From: Acidobacteriota bacterium
GTDB taxonomy: Bacteria; Acidobacteriota; Terriglobia; UBA7540
NCBI GenBank assembly: GCA_021786455.1
Contig: JAJYNF010000317.1
Location: 1-19,180, forward strand
Length of the DNA: 19,180 nucleotides
Direction: 5' to 3'
Under the pieces are notes generated by a model, which worked only from the letters and a program-made list of their open reading frames with translations, had not been told where the DNA came from and did no database searches. A program made the translations under genes and the position numbers. Of this stretch, positions 1 to 7,686 are shown one piece after another (position 1 is the stretch's first letter; each line of letters opens with the position of its first letter).

Positions 1-2
1 GA

Positions 3-449
3 TCTTTAGAAGGTCGTCGTCCGGTTTTGGGAATCTGCCGTGGCGCCCAGATGGTTAACGTCAAATTCGGTGGATCGCTCTACCAGGATCTGAAGAGCGA
101 TTTTGTCCCTTCCGAACATCTCGGCATCGAGCACCGGCAGACCGGCAGCCGTGCCCTCGCGACGCATTCGGTAACCGTCACGGAACCGGACTCAAGGTTG
201 GCAAAGATTTTTACCGGCCGGTGTCGGGTGAACAGCCTGCATCATCAGGCCATCAGACGGGTCGGACACGGGCTGAAAGTCACTGCCTATTCCGAGGACG
301 GCTTGCCGGAAGCCATCGAAACCGCCGACGATTACCCGTTTCTCATGGCCGTCCAATGGCATCCTGAAGAAATGACGAATCGGGAGGAACAACTGAAGAT
401 TTTCCAAACGTTTCTCGAGAAGTGCCGTCAAGCGACGAAGTCCGGCTAA
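3..449 (+). CDS. Gamma-glutamyl-gamma-aminobutyrate hydrolase family protein (peptidase C26, PuuD-like), 5' truncated by window edge
   Basis: The reading frame is already open at the window edge, so only the C-terminal ~148 residues are present. The class I glutamine amidotransferase nucleophile elbow is visible close to the edge (G-I-C-R-G-A-Q, Cys at about bases 36-38). The catalytic His/Glu pair lies near the end (V-Q-W-H-P-E-E, bases 351-371). A block of the form N-S-L-H-H-Q-A between them is typical of the C26 family (PuuD and relatives), which cleave gamma-glutamyl amide bonds of glutamate conjugates in the cytoplasm. The Cys-His-Glu triad is intact in what can be seen, so an active hydrolase is expected, but the substrate cannot be assigned. 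The TTG at 27 lies inside the nucleophile motif region and is not the real start. It is followed in the same direction by the macrodomain gene after 96 bases. Confidence 0.85.
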   Translation, partial: SLEGRRPVLGICRGAQMVNVKFGGSLYQDLKSDFVPSEHLGIEHRQTGSRALATHSVTVTEPDSRLAKIFTGRCRVNSLHHQAIRRVGHGLKVTAYSEDGLPEAIETADDYPFLMAVQWHPEEMTNREEQLKIFQTFLEKCRQATKSG

Positions 450-508
450 GGCCAGAGCCCGGCCGGCCGAACTTTTCCAGTGCGCGGCAGCTCGGAGACC
501 TGGCCTTA
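447..508. repeat. 9-bp perfect inverted repeat in the gap after the hydrolase gene
   Basis: TAAGGCCAG at 447-455 (beginning on the stop codon of the hydrolase gene) is repeated as its exact reverse complement CTGGCCTTA at 500-508. The two arms are separated by 44 bases. No T-run follows the right arm, so it does not look like a standard intrinsic terminator. It could form a stem between the two genes or be chance. Confidence 0.4.
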
Positions 509-545
509 TCCGCCAAGCGCCTCGCGATAGGGTGACCGCATCTCT

Positions 546-1079
546 ATGACAGCAAGAATTTCCTTCAGCCAAGGCGATCTTACCGAGGCAACGGCAGACG
601 CCATCGTCAACGCCGCCAACACGGACCTTCTGCTCGGCGGAGGCGTCGCCGGCGCAATCCGTCGCAAGGGCGGACCGTCCATCCAAAAAGAATGCGACCC
701 AATCGGGCCGATTCCTCTCGGCGAAGCGGCAGTAACTTCTGGCGGCAAGCTCAAAGCCCGATACGTCATCCACGCCGCCGGGATGAGACTTGGAGCGCGA
801 GTGACAGCGGAATCCTTGCGCCAGGCCACCCGGCACAGCTTGATTCGCGCCGAAGAAAAACATCTCAGGAGCGTGGCCTTTCCAGCTATCGGCACCGGGA
901 TTGGAGGGTTTCCGCCGCAACCGTGCGCGGAGATTATGATTCAGGAAGTCTTAAAACACGTGGCCGGTGGCAGCCGCCTTGAGGAGATCCGTTTCATGCT
1001 GTTTGACGCCGCCACACTCAAAATCTTCGAAGATACTTATCGGCGTCTCGCGCCCGGGCAAGGGAACGCATCAGCCTGA
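546..1079 (+). CDS. Macrodomain protein (ADP-ribose / O-acetyl-ADP-ribose binding, possible deacylase)
   Basis: This 177-residue protein is a stand-alone macrodomain, a fold that binds ADP-ribose and in many members removes O-acetyl or ADP-ribosyl groups. Visible signatures are G-D-L-T at 10-13, N-A-A-N at 22-25, the glycine-rich loop G-G-G-V-A-G-A-I at 31-38, Y-V-I-H-A-A at 73-78, and the second phosphate-binding loop A-F-P-A-I-G-T-G-I-G-G-F-P near residues 110-122. In MacroD/YmdB-type deacetylases the loop reads G-G-G-V-D-G and that Asp is catalytic; here it is Ala35, so hydrolysis by that mechanism is doubtful and the protein may be a reader or use another residue. The Asn of NAAN is kept. 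The length is normal for single-domain members. The ATG at 546 has only a weak upstream purine stretch. It is probably cytoplasmic and follows the C26 hydrolase on the same strand. Confidence 0.85.
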   Translation: MTARISFSQGDLTEATADAIVNAANTDLLLGGGVAGAIRRKGGPSIQKECDPIGPIPLGEAAVTSGGKLKARYVIHAAGMRLGARVTAESLRQATRHSLIRAEEKHLRSVAFPAIGTGIGGFPPQPCAEIMIQEVLKHVAGGSRLEEIRFMLFDAATLKIFEDTYRRLAPGQGNASA

Positions 1080-1147
1080 GAAAGCAACCGACGCGGCCCA
1101 GCCGAGTTCTGGAAGCGCGTGACCTCCCGACCGTTGACACACCCGAT

Positions 1148-2296
1148 TTGAAACCCACACCGCTCAAGTCGTTCCTGCTCGAAACCCTTCACCGCCAGGG
1201 ACCCATCACTTTTGAGCGCTACATGGAGTTTTGCCTTTACCATCCCGAACTGGGTTATTACATGAGTGGCAAGGAGCGCACCGGCGCTCGCGGCGACTAT
1301 TTCACCGCCTCCGACTTGCACCCGGTCTTCGCGCGGCTTATTGCGCGGCAGGTGGCCGAGATGTGGGACGTCATGGGTCGCCCAGATCAGTTTACCGTGG
1401 CCGAGTTGGGAGCTGGGCGGGGTTTATTCGCCGTTGATTTTCTGGATTGGACCCGGCCCGTTCTCACCGATTTCGACCAGAGACTCGAATACATTGCGGT
1501 TGAACCTTCGCCGCGCGTACGCGGGCGGATTTGCCAGCGGTTGGTGGAATCGGGCTTGACCGGGCGGGCGCGTTTCTTGCCATCCCTCGAAGCGATGACG
1601 CCCATAACGGGTTGTTTTTTCTCGAATGAGCTGCTCGACGCCTTGCCGGTCGCCGTGATTGTTCGTCTCGACGGACGACTTAAGGAAATCTATGTCGAGG
1701 CCGTTCAAAACGAACTACGGGAAAAGCCCGGGCCCATCAGCGACTCGACCATAGCCGCCGCCGTTGCTCCTTACGCTCACTTGTTGGAAGATGGGCAGCG
1801 GATGGAAGTTTCCCGAACCATGAGTGTTTTTGCGCAGAAGCTCAGCGAAAAACTCTTGCGAGGCTTCATTCTGACCGTGGATTACGGAGACCGGGCGGAA
1901 AATCTGTATTCCTCAGCGCGCCGGCGCGGCACACTGCTTGCCTACCGCAGCCACTTCGCCACGGAAAACTTTTATGACGTTCCCGGCGAGCAGGACCTGA
2001 CCGCACACGTCAACTTCAGCGCGTTGATCGAGGCCGGAAAGCAGGCGGGCCTGGAACTGGCCGGTTTCACGACCCAGGAGAGGTTTTTAATGTCCCTTGG
2101 CGAGGCCAATCAATTCGCCGACCTCTACGACCGAGGGATGTCGGAAAAGGAAAAGCTTCAGGCGCGCCTGAAGCTCAAGCGACTTCTCAACCCCGCGGGG
2201 ATGGGATCTACATACAAGGTGCTCATCCAGCGTCGGGGAGTCGAGGCGGCGCCCCTTACCGGCCTGCGATATGCCAAGCCGTGGCGCCGACCATGA
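1148..2296 (+). CDS. SAM-dependent methyltransferase, MidA/NDUFAF7 family (COG1565)
   Basis: The 382-residue protein matches the MidA/NDUFAF7 family of class I methyltransferases. In mitochondria NDUFAF7 methylates an arginine of a complex I subunit; bacterial substrates are mostly unknown. The N-terminus (G-P-I-T-F-E-R-Y-M at 18-26, then Y-H-P-E-L-G-Y-Y at 31-38) is the family hallmark. The SAM-binding motif I is E-L-G-A-G-R-G at 86-92. Further conserved blocks are F-S-N-E-L-L-D-A-L-P-V at 158-168, T-V-D-Y-G at 243-247, Y-R-S-H at 266-269 and G-E-Q-D-L-T-A-H-V at 280-288. The length is usual for the family. The start is taken as TTG at 1148 because the translation from there begins exactly where family members begin; the frame stays open upstream, so an earlier start is not excluded. 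It is convergent with the M1-like gene, 103 bases away. Confidence 0.88.
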   Translation: MKPTPLKSFLLETLHRQGPITFERYMEFCLYHPELGYYMSGKERTGARGDYFTASDLHPVFARLIARQVAEMWDVMGRPDQFTVAELGAGRGLFAVDFLDWTRPVLTDFDQRLEYIAVEPSPRVRGRICQRLVESGLTGRARFLPSLEAMTPITGCFFSNELLDALPVAVIVRLDGRLKEIYVEAVQNELREKPGPISDSTIAAAVAPYAHLLEDGQRMEVSRTMSVFAQKLSEKLLRGFILTVDYGDRAENLYSSARRRGTLLAYRSHFATENFYDVPGEQDLTAHVNFSALIEAGKQAGLELAGFTTQERFLMSLGEANQFADLYDRGMSEKEKLQARLKLKRLLNPAGMGSTYKVLIQRRGVEAAPLTGLRYAKPWRRP

Positions 2297-2370
2297 CCCT
2301 CCGCGCCAAAATGCGCTCTCTCCGGGAACCGGCGGCCCCGAGCTCTCCGTGTTCATTGCTTTTTTTTAAT

Positions 2371-2392
2371 CCTCATCCGGCCGCGGGTGAGG
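2371..2392. terminator. Possible hairpin between convergent genes
   Basis: CCTCATCC (2371-2378) and GGGTGAGG (2385-2392) form an 8-bp stem with one T-G wobble around a 6-base loop, in the short gap between the stops of two convergent genes. A run of eight T lies at 2360-2367, on the wrong side of the hairpin for a + strand terminator, and gives A residues for a - strand transcript. It may stop transcription in a Rho-independent-like way for neither gene; position is the main argument. Confidence 0.3.
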
Positions 2393-2399
2393 ACTAGCT

Positions 2400-4442
2400 T
2401 TACCCGTTGCTGGGAGGCTGAGTGTAGGGCTTCTGAATGTAACGATTTGCCAGATCGAGGGCCCCTTGGGCGTTGTTGTGGGTTTGGAGGGCTTTTTGAT
2501 ATTCGTTGATGGCGCGGTCGCGCTGACCGGTCGTGTCAAAAATTTCGCCCAGAGTCAAATGCGCCCAGACAGGAATCCAATTCGGCTCGCGGTCGCCATT
2601 GAGCGCGGCGCGCATCTCGTCGGCCGCAGCGTTGTAATTCCGCAAAAGAAAATAAATTTGCCCCATGCGGTAGTGTGCCAAGGAGTTGTTTTTGTCAATT
2701 TCCGTCACCTTGCGGTACTGCTTGATAGCCTCCAGGTAAGCCTGTTCCTCGCGAAGCTGGTCGCCCCGGGCAATTGCCACTTCCACTTTAAGGTGATTAT
2801 CCATCTTCAGGATTTGGCTCTCCGGGTCAATCAGGATATTGGTCGGACGGGTCAGCGTGTTGACGGCAAAGTTGGCTCGCGTTCCTTCCATCTCAATGCG
2901 TGTATCTATAGGCGGACGGCCTTCCGAATACACGCGAATCTCCACCGGCATGCGAAAAATATCCAAATCCTGATGAATCGTTCCCACCGCCTGATAGTGA
3001 TTGCCCACGCGATAGATGTCCCAGGAATCGGTAAACTGCGGCACGCCCGTCGAGCTCACCCACTGCGCGAAAAAGTAAGTTAATTGCTGGTGGCTTGCCG
3101 CTTCCGCCAGGCTTTGGAAGCCAGCCGTGGTAATCGTTTTCCAGGCGTCTTGCTGCGTCATCATTTGCAGTGTTTTGAAAAATGCGGCGTCGCCCATCAC
3201 CCCTCGGAGCATGTGGAAGACCATCGCCCCCTTCTGATAGACAACCGAGTGGTACTCTGGCGTGAAGTCCTCTAAACTGCCTGCCTCGCTGATGGGCGCC
3301 ACTTCTTCATGGGTCAGAGCACCGATTTCCGTCTGGTGCATCAAATGCTCAAACGCCGCCTGGCCTTCCGAGGCCTGGACGTAAAGCGCGGCTGAATACG
3401 TGGCCAACCCGTCATCGAGAAAGGCATCGGCCGGCGTGGCCGGGCTTACTAGGCAGGGCCACCACTGGCGCGCGATTTCGAGCGCCAGAAGGCGCGTATC
3501 CACAGGATTTGTAAACCCTCGCTGGGCCACCGCAACCACACCGGGAGCCGCGTATCCTCCCGCCGTGCCATTCGGAATCTCGACCACATCCAAACGGCCG
3601 TTGGGCAGCGAACCGAATTTATCCGAGAAAAAGCTCAGTATCCTGACCGCCTCGTCGCCATAACTCTTGGCCAGTTTTTCTTCCGGACTAAAAGTGTAAA
3701 CCGTGATGTTTCCGTTGCTCTCAACGGAGGGGCGCGCCGCGTACTTGCCCGCCAACACGGTCCCCGGAAATGAATCCTGAGCATAAGCGAAGGTGTACAT
3801 CTTGGTGCCGGTCTCTTCCACGGGCGCCGCAGCCATGCCCGAGGCAATCACCGTTTCGTCATCCGGGACGGTGATGTGGAGCGTCGCGGCAAAACGGTCC
3901 AGCCCGGGAGGACGCACCGGGAACCAATCCGCATCGTAGAGCAAGTAGGTTCCGTGGCTGGATACCGAGGCGAGTTGCACCCCTTCATATGGACTTCCTG
4001 CCGCTGAGTTTAGCGTCCCCCGATAGGCCACGCTAATGCTCGCAGGCTGGTCGGCGGGTAAGGGAGAGGGAAAGTTCACCTCGAAGCTCAAACCATTCCG
4101 TTGGAATGGGAGGGATTGACCGGAGGCGTCGGTCACTTTCTCAACTCCGAGCGCGCTGTTCAATTGAAAACCAGCGGTCGAAAGGTCCGTGTTCGGCAAG
4201 AACCCAATCTGCGCGGTGGCTGAGAGCATGTGAGCGGCGGGAAAAAGTTCGGCATTGATGGTGTACCGCTGAACGGTAAAATTGGAGGCATTCTGCGCTC
4301 GCAGTGACCCTGCCCGTGACAGAGCAACTGCCGCAGCCAATACAAACACCCATCGCCGCCTCGCCGCGAGAGCCCTTCTTGCCCTCCTCGCTGCCGTGCC
4401 GCTTCGCCGCTGCCGGCTCATTGACGACGCCTGTTGTGCCAT
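2400..4442 (-). CDS. Exported M1-aminopeptidase-like protein with lost zinc site, fused to C-terminal TPR repeats
   Basis: This protein of about 680 residues has an Arg-rich N-terminus, a hydrophobic export segment (V-F-V-L-A-A-A-V-A-L) and a likely cleavage after S-L-R-A. It is followed by a beta-rich M1-type N-domain and a gluzincin-like domain. The place of the zinc motif HExxHQWW reads L-E-I-A-R-Q-W-W (Leu321, Glu322, Arg325; bases 3482-3459). The third ligand Glu, 19 residues after the second His, is Asp344 (bases 3411-3413). The exopeptidase GAMEN loop is replaced by a G-T-A-G-G-Y-A-A-P stretch. The family Tyr region (V-V-Y-Q-K-G) and W-W are kept. So it is an M1 fold very unlikely to bind zinc or cut peptides. 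About 120 C-terminal residues form roughly three TPR repeats. The ATG at 4442 is preferred over 4475 because an AGGG lies about 8 bases ahead. It lies 87 bases after lpxB on the same strand. Confidence 0.82.
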   Translation of the reverse strand: MAQQASSMSRQRRSGTAARRARRALAARRRWVFVLAAAVALSRAGSLRAQNASNFTVQRYTINAELFPAAHMLSATAQIGFLPNTDLSTAGFQLNSALGVEKVTDASGQSLPFQRNGLSFEVNFPSPLPADQPASISVAYRGTLNSAAGSPYEGVQLASVSSHGTYLLYDADWFPVRPPGLDRFAATLHITVPDDETVIASGMAAAPVEETGTKMYTFAYAQDSFPGTVLAGKYAARPSVESNGNITVYTFSPEEKLAKSYGDEAVRILSFFSDKFGSLPNGRLDVVEIPNGTAGGYAAPGVVAVAQRGFTNPVDTRLLALEIARQWWPCLVSPATPADAFLDDGLATYSAALYVQASEGQAAFEHLMHQTEIGALTHEEVAPISEAGSLEDFTPEYHSVVYQKGAMVFHMLRGVMGDAAFFKTLQMMTQQDAWKTITTAGFQSLAEAASHQQLTYFFAQWVSSTGVPQFTDSWDIYRVGNHYQAVGTIHQDLDIFRMPVEIRVYSEGRPPIDTRIEMEGTRANFAVNTLTRPTNILIDPESQILKMDNHLKVEVAIARGDQLREEQAYLEAIKQYRKVTEIDKNNSLAHYRMGQIYFLLRNYNAAADEMRAALNGDREPNWIPVWAHLTLGEIFDTTGQRDRAINEYQKALQTHNNAQGALDLANRYIQKPYTQPPSNG

Positions 4443-4529
4443 CTCTCGGTCCCTAAGCCTTATGTAGCCTATCATCTACGGGCAGGCCCACGCCGTTCCA
4501 CCTCAGCTACGTTCTACAAGATGGATGCA

Positions 4530-5699
4530 TCAGGCTGCGGACGGGGATGCCCCGCCCAAAGCCAGTTCCCGCCATACCGCCGAAGCCGCCCGTTCGATTG
4601 CCCCGCCCGGACCTAACCGCTGTTTGACGGCGCGCAACCCTTCCACCATGTTCGCGCGCGATTCGGGGTGGTCGAGCAAAAACTCGGTCCGCTCCGCAAC
4701 CTTCTGGGGGGTAAAGTCAGCCTGAATCAGCTCCGGCACAACCTCTCGGCCAGCCAGCAAGTTGACCATACTATAAAACGGAACCCTCACCAACCGCCGC
4801 GCCAGCCAAGCCGTGACGGGAGAAACCCGGTAGATAACCACCATGGGCCTCTCGCGCAGTGCGGCCTCGACGGTCACCGTGCCACTCGCCACGACCGCAA
4901 CGGTCGAATGGTCGAGAGCGTCATGCGCCGCGCCGGTCACCATGCCGACCCTGGCCTGCCCGCCGAGGCGCCGTCGGACTTGCGCCCTGATCTCCGCGGC
5001 CTTTTCCGGGCGCGCGACAGAAATCACGAACTGAACTCGACGGCGCAACGCCACCTGCCGCATGGCCTCCAGCATCGTCGGCCAATGGTGGGCGATTTCG
5101 CTTCGGCGGCTTCCCGGCAGAATCGCTATCGTCGGAGTGTCTGAGTCCAAGCCCGTGGCGGCCAGGAACTCCTCCCGCGAAGACCCTTCCGGCTCCAGGT
5201 CCACAAGCGGATGACCGACGAATTCGACCGGAATGCCCGCCCGCTGGTAAATTTCCTGCTCGAAATCGAAAATGCAGAGCATTTTTTGAATCGTGGCCTT
5301 GAGCTGTTCGAGCCGCCCGCTCCGCCATGCCCACACCTGGGGACTGACAAAGTAGATGACCGGCACGCCCAATCGCTTCAGCCGGCTCGCCAAGCGAAGA
5401 TTGAAATCGGGAGAATCAATCAGCACGGCCCCGCTAGGCCGGCGGGCGGCTGCCGCCCCGGCCAGCCGCCCGAGGCTCCGCCAGGCGCGGTACAATCCCC
5501 CAAGCGCCTCGCTGAAGCCCATCACGGCAATCTCTTGAGCGTCCACGAGCGTGTTGACACCCGCCTGTCGCATCGCCTCGCCGCCACACCCGAAGATTTC
5601 CATCGCGCCGTCGCGCGCCCGCAGCGCGCGCGCCATCGCGGCCCCGTAAGTCTCGCCCGAACTCTCTCCGGCCACCATCATGAGGCAGGTTTTTCCCAT
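4530..5699 (-). CDS. lpxB: Lipid-A-disaccharide synthase LpxB
   Basis: LpxB is the peripheral inner-membrane GT19 glycosyltransferase. It joins UDP-2,3-diacylglucosamine to lipid X (2,3-diacylglucosamine 1-phosphate) to give the lipid A disaccharide, releasing UDP. The 389-residue length is typical. Family blocks seen in order: A-G-E-S-S-G-E near the N-terminus (family usually AGExSGD, so Asp is Glu here), V-M-G-F-S-E-A-L, D-S-P-D-F-N near residue 95, V-S-P-Q-V-W-A-W-R near 120, F-V-G-H-P-L-V-D, and the nucleotide-binding L-P-G-S-R-R-S-E-I. The C-terminal half carries the usual A-x-G-T-V-T-V-E-A donor site block. The start ATG lies two bases after the stop of the upstream ABC exporter gene, which suggests translational coupling. 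No other lpx gene is in the window. Its presence shows that the organism makes an LPS-type outer membrane. Confidence 0.96.
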   Translation of the reverse strand: MGKTCLMMVAGESSGETYGAAMARALRARDGAMEIFGCGGEAMRQAGVNTLVDAQEIAVMGFSEALGGLYRAWRSLGRLAGAAAARRPSGAVLIDSPDFNLRLASRLKRLGVPVIYFVSPQVWAWRSGRLEQLKATIQKMLCIFDFEQEIYQRAGIPVEFVGHPLVDLEPEGSSREEFLAATGLDSDTPTIAILPGSRRSEIAHHWPTMLEAMRQVALRRRVQFVISVARPEKAAEIRAQVRRRLGGQARVGMVTGAAHDALDHSTVAVVASGTVTVEAALRERPMVVIYRVSPVTAWLARRLVRVPFYSMVNLLAGREVVPELIQADFTPQKVAERTEFLLDHPESRANMVEGLRAVKQRLGPGGAIERAASAVWRELALGGASPSAA

Positions 5700-5701
5700 C
5701 C

Positions 5702-7594
5702 CTAGCTGCTCGCGCTTTGGGGTTCCGGGTCCGCTTGGAGCGCCGGAGCAACCACCGAAACCGAGGCCCGCTCCTGATCCTTGTATTGGAGCTGATACAG
5801 CTTGTAGTAGATGCCGCGCCGCGCCAGCAGCTCCTGATGGGTTCCCATCTCTCTCAGATGGCCTTTGTGCATCACGATAATCTTGGAGGCGCTCTGGATG
5901 GTTGACAGGCGATGCGCGATAATGAGCGCGGTTCGATTCTCCAAAAGCCCGCGTAGCCCTTCTCGAATTTGGCTTTCGGTTTCTGAATCCACGCTCGAGG
6001 TGGCCTCGTCCAGAATCAGGACGCGCGGATCATGGGCCAAGGCGCGGGCAAAGGCAATCAACTGCTTTTGTCCGACCGAGAGCGTCGCGCCTCGCTCGCG
6101 CACCCGCTCTTCGAAGCCTTCGGGCAAGCTTTCAATGAAGTCAAGGAGGTTCACACGGCGCGCGGCTTCGCCCACCTGCGCGTCCGTGATCGTTTCTGTT
6201 CCCAGGCGAATATTGCTGGCGATGGTTCCGGAAAACAAGAAAGGGTCTTGCAAGACGACGGCAAAATTCCTTCGCAGGTCGCGCAAACGAAGCTGAGAAA
6301 TATCTTCACCATCAAACAAAATCCGGCCCTCCTGGATATCGTAAAACCGCAGCAATAGGCTGGTCAGGGTGGTTTTTCCCGCGCCGGTATGCCCCACCAC
6401 GGCGACGGTTTCGCCCGGCTCGATGGTGAAGGAAACGTTTTCGATGACGCGATGCGGATCGCGGTAGGCAAAGCTGACTTGGCGAAACTCCACGCGGCCT
6501 TGCGGCGAGGCGAGCGGCCGCGGCTGGACCGGATCGTGAATGCCGGTGGGCGTGTCCAGAAGTTTGAAAATGCGCTCCGAGCTGGCCATCGCCGACTGCA
6601 AGATGTTGTACTTGTCGCTCAGGTCTTGAATGGGGCGGAAAAAGCGCTGCGAGTATTGAATGAAGGCAATGGCCGTTCCCACTGTCAGCGTTCCGAGCAT
6701 CGCCATCCCGCCGCCGTAATAAATGATGATAGCAATCGCCAGCACGCCGAGAAACTCCACCGCGGGATAAAAAAGGCCATAAGCCATAATGGAGTCTTTG
6801 AAAGCCTCCATGTGGCTGCGGTTAATTCTTTCGAACTCCTCGAAGCTCTTCTCCTCATGATTGAAGAGCTGCACGACGCTCATGCCGGTAATGTGCTCCT
6901 GCAAATAAGCGTTAATCCGCGCGATGGCGATGCGAATCCGCCGATAAGACTCGCGCACCGCCTTGCGAAAGGCTCCCGTCACCAGGGCAATGAGCGGCAA
7001 AACGGTGAAGGTCAAGAGCGCCAATTTCCAGCTCAAACTGAGCATGACCGCTAAAATACTCAGCAGCGTGAAGAAATCTCCGAAGATGGCCACCACGCCG
7101 GAAGCGAACAGATCATTCAGAACGTCCACGTCGGCGGTGACCCGCGTAACCATGCGGCCCACCGGGTTGCGGTCAAAGTAGCTCATCTCCAGGCGCTGAA
7201 GATGGCTGAAAATCTGCTTCCGCAAATCGTACATGACCCTCTGCCCCACCATCTGCATGGCCAGCGTCTGGGCGAACTGCAAGATGAAGGTCAAAAGGAC
7301 GGTCGGCAAAAAGAACCCAAACGCCAATTCGGCAATGCCAACGGCCGGTTTTGGGCTCAAAAGCCGGCCTAGGAAATGAGGTATGGGGCTTCGGTGAGTG
7401 GGATCGAGATACCGATCCACCTCGATCTTCAGCAGGTAAGGCGGGACAGCTTGCAGAATCCCGTAAAAAAAGATTGCAATCAGCGCGAAGAAGACGGTTC
7501 GCCGGTAAGGGCGCAGGTAACTCAACAGTCGCCGCATCAGCCGCCCGTCATACGCCTTACCGAGAACTTCCTCTTCGTGAAACCCGTCCGGCAT
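5702..7594 (-). CDS. ABC exporter half-transporter (TMD-NBD), partner with consensus catalytic site
   Basis: The 630-residue protein is a type IV (MsbA/BmrCD-like) half-exporter: an N-terminal six-helix transmembrane domain (about residues 30-330) and a C-terminal ATPase domain. Motifs seen: Walker A G-H-T-G-A-G-K-T-T at 401-409, Q-loop L-Q-D-P-F, signature L-S-V-G-Q at 505-509, Walker B with catalytic Glu530 (L-I-L-D-E), D-loop S-S-V-D, and H-loop His561. The signature has Val507 where most exporters have Gly. The cytosolic extension of about 20 residues before the first helix is typical of the larger subunit of heterodimeric exporters. A GAGG ribosome site lies 6 bases before the ATG at 7594. 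It follows the other ABC gene by 92 bases and leads into lpxB two bases after its stop. The substrate is not determined: lipid A precursor (MsbA role), another lipid, or a drug. It should act in the inner membrane. Confidence 0.93.
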   Translation of the reverse strand: MPDGFHEEEVLGKAYDGRLMRRLLSYLRPYRRTVFFALIAIFFYGILQAVPPYLLKIEVDRYLDPTHRSPIPHFLGRLLSPKPAVGIAELAFGFFLPTVLLTFILQFAQTLAMQMVGQRVMYDLRKQIFSHLQRLEMSYFDRNPVGRMVTRVTADVDVLNDLFASGVVAIFGDFFTLLSILAVMLSLSWKLALLTFTVLPLIALVTGAFRKAVRESYRRIRIAIARINAYLQEHITGMSVVQLFNHEEKSFEEFERINRSHMEAFKDSIMAYGLFYPAVEFLGVLAIAIIIYYGGGMAMLGTLTVGTAIAFIQYSQRFFRPIQDLSDKYNILQSAMASSERIFKLLDTPTGIHDPVQPRPLASPQGRVEFRQVSFAYRDPHRVIENVSFTIEPGETVAVVGHTGAGKTTLTSLLLRFYDIQEGRILFDGEDISQLRLRDLRRNFAVVLQDPFLFSGTIASNIRLGTETITDAQVGEAARRVNLLDFIESLPEGFEERVRERGATLSVGQKQLIAFARALAHDPRVLILDEATSSVDSETESQIREGLRGLLENRTALIIAHRLSTIQSASKIIVMHKGHLREMGTHQELLARRGIYYKLYQLQYKDQERASVSVVAPALQADPEPQSASS

Positions 7595-7686
7595 CCATTA
7601 CCTCAAAATTAACTGGAGATAAGATTCCAAAGCCGACATTCTGCAATCGCGCTTCTTTGTCCCTTTGGCCGCGGCGGCTATTAACC

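Noticed and set aside
192..920. 242-codon frame on the - strand across the hydrolase and macrodomain genes
   Set aside because: It covers two genes with clear family motifs on the other strand and has no motif of its own.
2360..2367. Run of eight T as an intrinsic terminator tail for the methyltransferase gene
   Set aside because: No convincing GC stem lies directly before it; the clear hairpin comes after the run.
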